A stretch of 64,000 bases of DNA from QZLE01 sp033852075 (GTDB taxonomy: Bacteria; Pseudomonadota; Gammaproteobacteria; QZLD01). The notes beneath the pieces are model-generated. The model ran no database searches and was not told the DNA's origin. It was given only the letters and a program-made list of their open reading frames with translations. Every line of letters begins with the position of its first letter. Position 1 is the stretch's first letter. The translations under genes and the position numbers were made by a program. Location: NCBI GenBank assembly GCA_033852075.1, contig JAWSVC010000033.1, forward strand, positions 24,552 to 88,551. The letters are read 5' to 3'. Positions 25,621 through 33,995 of this stretch are shown here, one piece after another.

Positions 25621-26943
25621 ATGAGAATTGAAATTAAAAAAATATCAATAATTGTTGCAGTATGTTGTGGTTTGTTTTCATGGGGAGTGTTGGCTGCTGA
25701 ACAAAATAAAGATGGTAAAGTTAATGTTCATCCAATTGACCAGGGGCTTCCAATAGACGAACTGTTGTCTCTTTCACGGTCTTTTGCACAGATAAAGGCT
25801 GGTTATGTAGAGGATGTGGATGACAAAACTCTTCTACAGGGAGCTATTCGTGGGATGTTGCAGTCGCTGGATCCTCATTCAACCTTTCTTGGTGAGGAAG
25901 AATTAAAAGAATTACGTGAAGGTACTAGCGGTGAGTTTGGTGGTCTTGGTATCGAAGTAGGTATGGAAAATGGATTTGTTAAGGTAATTGCCCCTATAGA
26001 TGACACTCCTGCGCAAAGGGCGGGGATACTGGCAGGGGATTTGATTATTCGTCTTGATGATAAACCGGTGAAAGGTTTGTCGTTGCATGAAGCAGTAAAT
26101 ATTATGCGTGGTAAGCCAGGAGAACCTATTGAATTGACTATTATGCGCGAAGGAAATGGTAAACCGTTTAAGGTTACTGTTGTGCGTGATGTGATTCAGG
26201 TTAAAAGTGTAAAAAGCAAGATTGTTGGTGAAGAGTTTGGTTATGTGCGTATAACTCAGTTTCAAGCGCGTACTGGTGAATATTTAGAAACAGCTCTGGA
26301 AGATCTGCAGAAAAATAAGAAGCTTAAAGGGTTGGTGATTGACTTGCGTAATAATCCGGGTGGAGTTTTGCAGGCCGCGGTTGATGTTTCTGATGCGTTT
26401 ATTAATGATGGCCTGATTGTATATACTCAGGGTCGTGAGCAAAAACCGATTATGAGTTTTAGTGCAGAGCCTGGTGATTTAATAGATGGTGCTCCTATTG
26501 TGGTATTGATTAATGGTGGTTCTGCATCGGCATCAGAGATTGTTGCTGGGGCATTACAAGACCATGAGCGTGCGGTGATAATGGGATCTAGATCTTTTGG
26601 TAAAGGTTCAGTGCAGACAATACTGCCGCTTCCAGGAGGAAATACGGCAGTTAAATTAACTACAGCTCGTTATTATACTCCGAAAGGGCGTTCGATTCAG
26701 GCAGAGGGTATAAAACCTGATGTGGTTCTTGATGAATTACAATTGTCAAAGAAAGAAGCCGCTAAAGTAGGAATGGTGAAAGAGGCCGATTTAGTTGGGC
26801 ACCTTGAAAATGGTAATGGTAAAAAAGCGCAAAAGAATAATAATGATGATGGTAAGTTAGATCTTGCGATTAAGGATTATGCCTTAAGTGAAGCAGTTAA
26901 TCTTCTTAAAGGGATTTCTATATTGCAAAGGGCTGAAAAATAA
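25621..26943 (+). CDS. Carboxy-terminal processing protease (S41 family)
   Basis: This 440-aa periplasmic protease has a signal peptide (IIVAVCCGLFSWGVLAAE), a PDZ domain at about 95-180 (IAPIDDTPAQRAGILAGDLI) and the S41 catalytic core with the nucleophile in NGGSASASEIVAGAL and the general-base Lys in MGSRSFGKGSVQ. CtpA-type proteases trim or degrade periplasmic and peptidoglycan-acting proteins. It lies 25 bp after envC and 17 bp before the deacetylase gene, probably in one operon. Confidence 0.93.
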   Translation: MRIEIKKISIIVAVCCGLFSWGVLAAEQNKDGKVNVHPIDQGLPIDELLSLSRSFAQIKAGYVEDVDDKTLLQGAIRGMLQSLDPHSTFLGEEELKELREGTSGEFGGLGIEVGMENGFVKVIAPIDDTPAQRAGILAGDLIIRLDDKPVKGLSLHEAVNIMRGKPGEPIELTIMREGNGKPFKVTVVRDVIQVKSVKSKIVGEEFGYVRITQFQARTGEYLETALEDLQKNKKLKGLVIDLRNNPGGVLQAAVDVSDAFINDGLIVYTQGREQKPIMSFSAEPGDLIDGAPIVVLINGGSASASEIVAGALQDHERAVIMGSRSFGKGSVQTILPLPGGNTAVKLTTARYYTPKGRSIQAEGIKPDVVLDELQLSKKEAAKVGMVKEADLVGHLENGNGKKAQKNNNDDGKLDLAIKDYALSEAVNLLKGISILQRAEK

Positions 26944-26960
26944 ATAGTGCGCGTTATTCA

Positions 26961-27803
26961 ATGGCGGAAATCATCGGTTATGCCAGTGTGAATCATTTTT
27001 GTTGTTTTATCTTGCTTCTGTTTTCATGTGTTGTACATGCGGACGCCGGTTTGCCAGTAGTCAGCATAATTATTGATGACCTGGGGCAAGATATGCTGGC
27101 GGCGCGTCAGGTGATTAATCTACCTGGGCCAGTTGTTTCTGCGGTATTGCCTAATACTTTGCATGCGAGGCAGGTAGCAATTTTAGCTAACCATCATGGT
27201 AAAGAGGTAATGTTACATCAGCCAATGCAGTCAATATCTGATAATAAACTTGGTGATGGTTCCATAGTACTGGATATGACTCGCAAGCAATTGCGTAATA
27301 CTCTTAAATCAAATCTGGAAAAAATTCCTTTTGTGGTTGGAGTAAATAATCATATGGGGAGTTTAATAACCCAGCATCCCGGGCATATGTTGTGGGTTAT
27401 GGAGTATTTAAAGGAAAGCGGTAATCTGTTTTTTATTGATAGCAGAACTACAAAAGAGACGGTGGCGCAGCAGTTGGCAAGCGAGATAGGTGTTAGTAAT
27501 ACCAGGCGTAATGTTTTTTTGGACCATGAAGTTTCCGAGGAGGCGATTTTATATCAGGTGCGCAGAATGATTCGTCTTGCAAAAAGAGATGGTAGCGCTG
27601 TGGCGATTGGGCATCCGTTTCCTGAGACGATTAAGGTATTGCAGCAGGAAATTCCAAAGTTTAATGCCTACGGAGTAAGATTGGTTCCGATTATGAATAC
27701 CATTGCTATGCGGCAGGGTGATGTATTTGAAAAGGTTGAGGTGGCGGAGGGGATTAACGGTAGTGGCGAAAAAGCAAAGAACCATTTTACTGATTCACCG
27801 TAA
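26961..27803 (+). CDS. Divergent polysaccharide deacetylase family protein
   Basis: This 280-aa exported protein (hydrophobic start CCFILLLFSCVVHADA) contains VSIIIDDLGQDMLAARQVIN, GKEVMLHQPMQSI, VGVNNHMGSLITQHP and FFIDSRTTKETVAQQLA, the blocks of the YibQ / DUF610-type divergent deacetylases. The Asp-Asp and His residues expected in a NodB-like metal site are present. Substrate is unknown; linkage to envC suggests a cell-envelope glycan. Confidence 0.88.
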   Translation: MAEIIGYASVNHFCCFILLLFSCVVHADAGLPVVSIIIDDLGQDMLAARQVINLPGPVVSAVLPNTLHARQVAILANHHGKEVMLHQPMQSISDNKLGDGSIVLDMTRKQLRNTLKSNLEKIPFVVGVNNHMGSLITQHPGHMLWVMEYLKESGNLFFIDSRTTKETVAQQLASEIGVSNTRRNVFLDHEVSEEAILYQVRRMIRLAKRDGSAVAIGHPFPETIKVLQQEIPKFNAYGVRLVPIMNTIAMRQGDVFEKVEVAEGINGSGEKAKNHFTDSP

Positions 27804-27823
27804 ATATATTTTTGCGGGATGAG

Positions 27824-28708
27824 TTATTTGCCCCTGCAATCGGTTATGAATTCCAATGTTAAGTTCTGCACTTGTGAACGCCAATTTTCTGATGCAAAGG
27901 TATGATTAGCGTCTTTAATATTGGTGATTTTAATTGGTTTTGATTTGATTGGATTTTGCCATTCTTGGGATGATATGGCAGTTTTGAATTCTTGAGCAGT
28001 CAGATCATTTTCACTAAGAATAATACTTATGTCACCTTGAAATTTTTGCAGGTTTTGCTGCATCATTTTTTGTAATGATTTTGGCGTGTTGTCTTGTGAT
28101 TCAGCATTTTTAGCCTGACTTGGTTCTTTTGAGGGTTTTTTACCTTTTTTCATTGCTAATAAACTTTGAGCAAAGTCACTGGCCGATTTAAAAATTTTAA
28201 CCTTTCCTGTAAATACCCTTTTCCAGAATGCAAATGAGAGCAGCTGTTTTTTATAGTGGTTTTTTACCAGTGACTCCGCAGCTAATTGTTCATCTTTTAC
28301 CCATGGATTTAATAAAATTAATCCTGTAATACGATAGTCGGTTGTACAGTATTTTACAGATGCAGTAGCTGCATCGCATAACCCCCAGATGATAATGTTT
28401 TTAATATTGGGACAATTATTTTGCAGATTGTCGATTGCTTGCTTAATATCATTATCAATATTTAAAAATGACCTAAATTTTCCTGCGCTATCCCCCATAC
28501 CTGTGCAGTCAAATCTAATGCTGGTTATTCCGTTACTGGCAAGAAATCTGCTAAGTTTTATAAATTGACGATGGCTACCAATTCGATATTGTGGTCCGCC
28601 TACAACTATTACTATGCCGGTATCCGAGAGTTCACTTTTCTGTTTTGGTTTGTGAATTATTCCCAGCTGCTGTTGTTCGCCAAAGATGACAGGAATTTCA
28701 TTATGCAT
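27824..28708 (-). CDS. Exosortase A system-associated hydrolase 1
   Basis: This protein of about 294 aa is an alpha/beta-hydrolase: VIVVGGPQYRIGSHRQFIKL near residue 35, then SIRFDCTGMGDSAGKFRSF and IWGLCDAATASVKYC. The GGPQYRxGSHRQF block is diagnostic of the hydrolase found beside exosortase A (PEP-CTERM) loci. In the usual nucleophile elbow (G-x-S-x-G) the sequence here reads GLCDA, so Cys may be the nucleophile. Start 28708 is preferred over 28744 because the longer form overlaps hydrolase 2 by 44 bp. Confidence 0.87.
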   Translation of the reverse strand: MHNEIPVIFGEQQQLGIIHKPKQKSELSDTGIVIVVGGPQYRIGSHRQFIKLSRFLASNGITSIRFDCTGMGDSAGKFRSFLNIDNDIKQAIDNLQNNCPNIKNIIIWGLCDAATASVKYCTTDYRITGLILLNPWVKDEQLAAESLVKNHYKKQLLSFAFWKRVFTGKVKIFKSASDFAQSLLAMKKGKKPSKEPSQAKNAESQDNTPKSLQKMMQQNLQKFQGDISIILSENDLTAQEFKTAISSQEWQNPIKSKPIKITNIKDANHTFASENWRSQVQNLTLEFITDCRGK

Positions 28709-29534
28709 TTGCGCTCTCCTGCCCGTTATTAAGTATTTCGGCACTAATTTTCAGTAAATCTTCGCATTGAACGATCTCTTGGTATGCCCAAAATTGTGGG
28801 GCTTGGCAGGTTGTAATTTGGGTATTAGGTTGTTGTTCGATAAGTTTTGAAAAAGAAGGAGAGGTGTTGCCGCTGGTATTGATATCTACGATATTGGTTT
28901 TTGTGCCTAAATCAAGTTTGTTTAATTTTAGATTGTTGATGTCATTAAGTAGTTTTTTATTTAATGGATAGCCGGCTATTTCTTGCGTATTACCTTCTAG
29001 AATAGATTCTATGATTTGAGTTGTGGAAGTTGTTTCGTTGTTGTTTTTTCCGCTGGTTATTGATTCTGCCAGTTTTAGACGGATAAACTGTTTCATATAG
29101 TTGGCACCATCTACTATTGGTTGCCAAAGTAAGAGTTGTTTTAATGAGTGCGAATGATTAGCTAAGCCAGGGTAACTTGCTGCTATGGTTGCGCCAAGTC
29201 TGAGGCCGCCAAGAATTAGTGTTGTGTTATCCGAGTCTTTACAGATGTGATTAATTGTATTGGTTATGTCTTGATGCCATATTTCAATACTTGCCTGGTC
29301 TAAGTCACCTTCGCTATCACCACATCCATACAGATCTATGATGGTAGTTTGAATTTTTAGATTAGCCAGGTGGCGGCCAAAAGCCGAAAGTATATGACGT
29401 GACTTATTCGCCTCTTCAGCAAAAGGGGGGATGAATATTAGTTGAGCTTGTGGATTTGAGCAGCCAAAGGTAATGGTAAATATATTACCTGCTGTGCTTG
29501 GGATAAACTTTGGAATTGGCTTGCAGCTATTCAT
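28701..29534 (-). CDS. Exosortase A system-associated hydrolase 2
   Basis: This 277-aa protein has IFIPPFAEEANKSRHILSAF near residue 35 and TTIIDLYGCGDSEGDLDQAS, the PFAEExNKSR and DLYGCGDS blocks of the second exosortase-associated hydrolase. The elbow reads LILGGLRLGATIA, lacking the canonical serine. It overlaps hydrolase 1 by 8 bp and lies 28 bp after the acyl carrier protein gene, so the genes are co-expressed. Its substrate is unknown. Confidence 0.86.
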   Translation of the reverse strand: MNSCKPIPKFIPSTAGNIFTITFGCSNPQAQLIFIPPFAEEANKSRHILSAFGRHLANLKIQTTIIDLYGCGDSEGDLDQASIEIWHQDITNTINHICKDSDNTTLILGGLRLGATIAASYPGLANHSHSLKQLLLWQPIVDGANYMKQFIRLKLAESITSGKNNNETTSTTQIIESILEGNTQEIAGYPLNKKLLNDINNLKLNKLDLGTKTNIVDINTSGNTSPSFSKLIEQQPNTQITTCQAPQFWAYQEIVQCEDLLKISAEILNNGQESANA

Positions 29535-29562
29535 AAGTTTATCCCATCCTATGGAATTGAAA

Positions 29563-29808
29563 TTAGCTTATTTTACGCTCAATAAATGCAGCAAGGTTTC
29601 CTACAGTTTCAAATGCGTCGGCGCTGATTTCATCATCTTCAACGATAATATCGTATTTCTCTTCTATGGCTGTGATAAGACTAACAACTGCCATAGAATC
29701 AAGCTCTGGAATATATCCGAGCAGTGGGGTCTCAGCTGTATATTTGCTGACTTCGTCATGTATGTGTAGGATTTCAGCTAGTAGCTGCTTCACTTCTTCT
29801 AAGTACAT
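29563..29808 (-). CDS. Acyl carrier protein
   Basis: This 81-aa protein has the phosphopantetheine-attachment motif ELDSMAVVSLI, with Ser in the DSM context, and the helical ACP pattern DIIVEDDEISADAFETVGNL. It is distinct from fatty-acid AcpP (shorter match, different surroundings) and resembles the ACP that sits beside exosortase-associated hydrolases. It lies between hydrolase 2 and a GNAT/FemAB-like gene (2-bp gap). It presumably carries an acyl or aminoacyl group in a surface-glycan modification. Confidence 0.9.
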   Translation of the reverse strand: MYLEEVKQLLAEILHIHDEVSKYTAETPLLGYIPELDSMAVVSLITAIEEKYDIIVEDDEISADAFETVGNLAAFIERKIS

Positions 29809-29810
29809 AA

Positions 29811-30914
29811 TTACCCTGCTTTTTTACTGGGGGAAAAATTCAGACACTTTGCGAGCTTGCCGCAGAAGTGTCTAATGGCGGCAAATATACCATATGCAGT
29901 TCGATGATTGAAAGCAATTATGCCCCATTTTTCATCTCGTTTAGACATCCATTGCTTTTTGTAAAGGTCATCGCCGCTTAAAAAATCCAGTTTTGAGACT
30001 CTGTCTTGCTCAATTAAATATTGAGCCATTTTGTAGGTGAGTAGTGTTCCTGGTGAATATTTTTTAAAGCTTTCATCATAGGCAAGCTTAAAAATAGATG
30101 CTGTTTGGTCAACGCTAAACCATAATTGAGCTGCGGCTGGTTTATTGTCTATATAAAGTATTCCGAGTCGCAGTTGGTTTTTTTCTGCCAGATCCAGAAC
30201 AACGGCATCTACAAAATCATTATTGCCTTCCTCTTTATTCCAACGGAGTTGATATAGATATTTGTATTCTTTATATGCAGGTTCAATTTCGTCGATTTTG
30301 GTGTAGACCTTAAATTCCCATACATGGTTTTTATCTAATTTTTTCTGGCGGCGTTCAATAGTATTTTTTAGTTGTGATGGCAGAGTATTTTTATAATCAT
30401 CAAAAGATGTAATTTGGTCATGAAACCAGTTGCCAAATCTAAAGTAGGTATCGGTAAGCATATGGCGCTTAATACCTTTGATTAAAGGCTGTATTAAAAT
30501 ACTGTCGGGATTTAGCGGTTCTAAATCGATTATTGTTGGTAGGTAATTTTTAATGGCGTAATCGATACAGTTTGTAACCATGTCCTGGCTGAGTGCTGAC
30601 TCGCCAATAACTATCGGAACATAATTGTGGCTATAGACGGTTGTAAGTGCTCCCAGATGTTTTTTATCGTTACAATAGTAAATTTGCAGGGGTAAAATAA
30701 CAGTACAGCCATTTTTTTTTGCGATAATTATTATTGGTGATGCTCCAGGTTTCAGACCGGAATTTAATAGTTCCTTATACCATTCATAGCTGCTGTCAAA
30801 ATCAAGTCCGGTTTTGTGTTGCTTCCTTCCATGCTGCCCCATTTCTCCATGTTGCCACAGGGCCTGAATCTCTTCAGGAATAGATTGCATGCTTTCATAA
30901 ACGTTGATTTGCAT
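29811..30914 (-). CDS. FemAB/CelD-like GNAT acyltransferase
   Basis: This 367-aa soluble protein shows a C-terminal GNAT half (LRLGILYIDNKPAAAQLWFS, YSPGTLLTYKMAQYLIEQDR, KLDFLSGDDLYKKQWMSK) as in the CelD/BcsL and FemAB-like families that transfer acyl or aminoacyl groups. It sits immediately upstream of the acyl carrier protein gene and 20 bp downstream of an SGNH hydrolase gene on the same strand. A role in acyl transfer to a surface polymer is inferred from context. Confidence 0.78.
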   Translation of the reverse strand: MQINVYESMQSIPEEIQALWQHGEMGQHGRKQHKTGLDFDSSYEWYKELLNSGLKPGASPIIIIAKKNGCTVILPLQIYYCNDKKHLGALTTVYSHNYVPIVIGESALSQDMVTNCIDYAIKNYLPTIIDLEPLNPDSILIQPLIKGIKRHMLTDTYFRFGNWFHDQITSFDDYKNTLPSQLKNTIERRQKKLDKNHVWEFKVYTKIDEIEPAYKEYKYLYQLRWNKEEGNNDFVDAVVLDLAEKNQLRLGILYIDNKPAAAQLWFSVDQTASIFKLAYDESFKKYSPGTLLTYKMAQYLIEQDRVSKLDFLSGDDLYKKQWMSKRDEKWGIIAFNHRTAYGIFAAIRHFCGKLAKCLNFSPSKKAG

Positions 30915-30934
30915 CTTGCTATTACAATTTTATC

Positions 30935-31495
30935 TTATTGTGGGATGGTGATTTTACATTCTAGAGGTAAAATTTCTTTTAGCTTAGATGCTATGGATTG
31001 CATAAGTAATAGGTAACCAAGTTCGCTAAGGTGTAGGCCGTCACCAATATGGAAATTGCGTTCTAATCCTCCTGTGGAGCTTTTCATGCGGCTATTGGAA
31101 TCACAATAATATAGTTGGCCGTAGTTTTGACAAAGCTCTTCAATCCTTTTATTTGTGTCATCAATTATCTGATTATGCGGCAGGGTTTCATATTCTTCAT
31201 CTATAGGAAGGATGGAATTAACCACGGTTAAAGCGTTTTTAGGAATGATGTCCAGCAGGATCTTGTAATAGTCGATTATCTTGTCTTTACCGTAAAACCA
31301 GAAGTCGTTGATACCAATATGGATAACTATTGCACAGGCTCTGTTTAGAATAGATATGGTATCTAGTCTGTCGATAACTCCTTTAGTGGTATCACCAGCA
31401 ATTCCATAGTTTATACCATTCGGGGTTATCTGATTTATGGGCATCTCTTGAACGATACTGTCACCAATAAATACAATTTTATCTCTGATGGTCAT
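30935..31495 (-). CDS. SGNH/GDSL-family hydrolase
   Basis: This 186-aa protein has the block-I motif VFIGDSIVQEMPI (GDS, catalytic Ser), block III VIHIGINDFWFYG (G-x-N-D) and block V DGLHLSELGY (DxxH). SGNH hydrolases are esterases, acetylesterases or thioesterases. No signal peptide is obvious. It is first in the minus-strand cassette with a FemAB/GNAT gene, an ACP and two exosortase-type hydrolases. Confidence 0.88.
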   Translation of the reverse strand: MTIRDKIVFIGDSIVQEMPINQITPNGINYGIAGDTTKGVIDRLDTISILNRACAIVIHIGINDFWFYGKDKIIDYYKILLDIIPKNALTVVNSILPIDEEYETLPHNQIIDDTNKRIEELCQNYGQLYYCDSNSRMKSSTGGLERNFHIGDGLHLSELGYLLLMQSIASKLKEILPLECKITIPQ

Positions 31496-31559
31496 CTTTT
31501 ATTGTCCATGCCTGTATATTGATTATAAACATAGCAGAAAGATAAGAAACTGTCTTGAA

Positions 31560-33761
31560 TTAAACGGTTTCCTGAGGGTCCATATCTATATGCCAGCGCA
31601 CTTTTTTGCCCAATTTGCTCGAACTGGCAATATTTATTATCGCTTCTAGCATTTTTTGCAAAATGTTGCGTTTGGTTGATTGAATAAATAGGTTTGCTCT
31701 ATAGTGGCGATTGCGCTTATGTACTGAACTGGGAATAGGCCCTAAGATCTCAATCAGATTATTCGGATCTATTTTTGCTTTATTGGTGTTAATATTCTCT
31801 TTAATCAAGTCAAGAAATTGATTTGGATGGGATTTTTCCATTGCCTCAGCTCGAATAACGGCCATGCTGGTAAATGGCGGTAGTAATGTATCCTGGCGTT
31901 GTTTAAGTTCTTGCCTGGCAAAATCGCCATATCCGTTAAAAAGTATTCTGTGTAGGGTTGGATTGTCCGGGTGATGAGTTTGCAGAATTACTTCGCCAGT
32001 CTTTTCGCCGCGTCCGGATCTGCCTGCAACTTGAGTTATTAGTTGCGCCATTCTTTCAATGGAACGAAAATCAGCGCTGAATAGTCCGCTGTCGATATCG
32101 ACAATTCCGGTTAAGGTGATATTAGGCAGGTGATGTCCTTTTGCAAGCATCTGTGTTCCTAGCAGGATTTGAATTTTACCATCTTCTGCATTTTGCATGA
32201 GTTTGTTAAAACTGCCCTTGCGAGATGTTGTGTCGCGGTCAATTCTGGCTATAGATGTTTCTGGGAAAATGGCCTTTAGCGCTTCTTCGATACGTTCGGT
32301 GCCTTTGCCAACTGGTGTGATTTCTTTATCACTGCAATCCGGGCATTGAGCAGGTGTTCTTATGGTATAACCGCAGTGTTGGCAGCGCAGAACATTTTCG
32401 TTTTGGTATAGGGTTAGGTGAACATCGCAGTGGTTGCATTTGGCAGTCCAGCCGCAGCTGTGGCACATCATTACCGGTGCATAACCGCGACGATTCAGAA
32501 ATATGATTATCTGCCCACCTTGTTCAAGGTGTTGTTTTACCTTCAATATGAAACGGTGAGACATGCCGCCTTGTAGTTTTTGGTTGCGGATATCAATGAT
32601 GGATATTTGTGGTTGTTTGGCATTGCCTGCACGTTCGGTTAATTTTAGTAGGTTATAACGCCCTTGATTGGTGTTGTTTAATGATTCTAATGATGGGGTT
32701 GCCGAACACAGTACAATAGGGATATTTCTCATGTGGGCGCGGGCAACTGCCATGTCGCGGGCAGAATAGCGAATGCCGTCTTGTTGTTTGAATGATAAAT
32801 CGTGTTCCTCATCAATTATTATTAATCCCAGGTTGGAAAAAGGGGTGAATAACGCCGAACGGGTGCCAATCATAATTCTGGCACTGCCATTTTGTGCTGC
32901 GAGCCATGAATTAAGCTTCTCGGTTTCACTCATTTCAGAGTGCATGGTTACGATTTTTTTCGTAAAACGGCTGGTAAAACGTTTGACTAGCTGGGGTGTC
33001 AGTCCGATTTCCGGTACCAAAATCAGCGCTTGCTTACCCTTATCTAATATCCTGCGAATTACTTGAATGAATACTTCAGTTTTGCCACTTCCGGTTATTC
33101 CAAATATCAGATGAGATTGATAGTTTTCCAGATTGGTACAGATGACATCGTATGCAGCTTGTTGTTCTGGATTTAGTTTTAGATTGGGTTGATAAGGTCT
33201 TGGTGTTTGTGGATTGTTATCTGGTATTAACGGCTGTTGAATAATCGCTCCGCGTTTTGCAAGTTGGCGGATTATGGCAATATCTTTTTTTGGATTAGGT
33301 AATTGTGAGGTCGGCAGACCTGATTTTGAAGCTGAAATCAGCTCGTAAATCTCCTGTTGTCTCTTGGCTCTGCCAAATTCTTGTTTATCGTTGGTCGTAA
33401 CCCATGCCATTTCGGTTTTTTGTATGGCTTCTTTGCCTTTGCGCATCGCGGTTGGGAAACATAGGGATAATATTTCGCCTGGATAAGAGTGGTAATATTT
33501 AATGGCCCATTGTGCCAGATTCAATGTCTCGTCTGTTAGTAGCGCTTTGTGGTCGAGCACTTCTATAATTGGCTTAAGCTTTTTTATATCGAAATCCGAA
33601 TGCTGTTTAATTGCTATTACAACACCAATCAAGGTTCTATTTGCAAAGGTGACTTTAACTCTAGAGCCAACTTCAGTAGTCGTTCCATCTAAAGCAGGTA
33701 GATAATCAAAACTGCGATAGAGTGGTGTTGGGACGGCTATTTCGTAGATAGTTTGCGACAT
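31560..33761 (-). CDS. priA: Primosomal replication helicase PriA
   Basis: This 733-aa protein starting at ATG 33761 has the N-terminal 3'-DNA-binding domain (IYEIAVPTPLYRSFDYLPAL), Walker A GITGSGKTEV, the DEEH box IIIDEEHDLSFKQQD, and eight zinc-binding cysteines in CHSCGW, CNHCD, CQHCGY and CPDC. PriA restarts stalled forks. The open frame reaches 34148 upstream, but that extension is low-complexity, absent from the family and overlaps the phaC start on the other strand, so the shorter start is chosen; length then matches PriA. Confidence 0.95.
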   Translation of the reverse strand: MSQTIYEIAVPTPLYRSFDYLPALDGTTTEVGSRVKVTFANRTLIGVVIAIKQHSDFDIKKLKPIIEVLDHKALLTDETLNLAQWAIKYYHSYPGEILSLCFPTAMRKGKEAIQKTEMAWVTTNDKQEFGRAKRQQEIYELISASKSGLPTSQLPNPKKDIAIIRQLAKRGAIIQQPLIPDNNPQTPRPYQPNLKLNPEQQAAYDVICTNLENYQSHLIFGITGSGKTEVFIQVIRRILDKGKQALILVPEIGLTPQLVKRFTSRFTKKIVTMHSEMSETEKLNSWLAAQNGSARIMIGTRSALFTPFSNLGLIIIDEEHDLSFKQQDGIRYSARDMAVARAHMRNIPIVLCSATPSLESLNNTNQGRYNLLKLTERAGNAKQPQISIIDIRNQKLQGGMSHRFILKVKQHLEQGGQIIIFLNRRGYAPVMMCHSCGWTAKCNHCDVHLTLYQNENVLRCQHCGYTIRTPAQCPDCSDKEITPVGKGTERIEEALKAIFPETSIARIDRDTTSRKGSFNKLMQNAEDGKIQILLGTQMLAKGHHLPNITLTGIVDIDSGLFSADFRSIERMAQLITQVAGRSGRGEKTGEVILQTHHPDNPTLHRILFNGYGDFARQELKQRQDTLLPPFTSMAVIRAEAMEKSHPNQFLDLIKENINTNKAKIDPNNLIEILGPIPSSVHKRNRHYRANLFIQSTKRNILQKMLEAIINIASSSKLGKKVRWHIDMDPQETV

Positions 33762-33995
33762 TAAGTATTGCTTCGGTTTTTCATGTTTTGATGTGTTGAA
33801 GTTTAGCAGTTGGTTTGTTGGATGGGAACTCGAGAGATGTGTCGATAAACTTTGATTTACCAAAGCCAAATGGCTATTTGGTTTTTTGATGTCAGGCAGC
33901 AAAACAAAAAAACTGAAAATCAGTGATGTTTTACAATGGTGTACTAAACTTAATTTAGATATGTGTGACGATTTATAGTAGTAACGGAGAGAATC

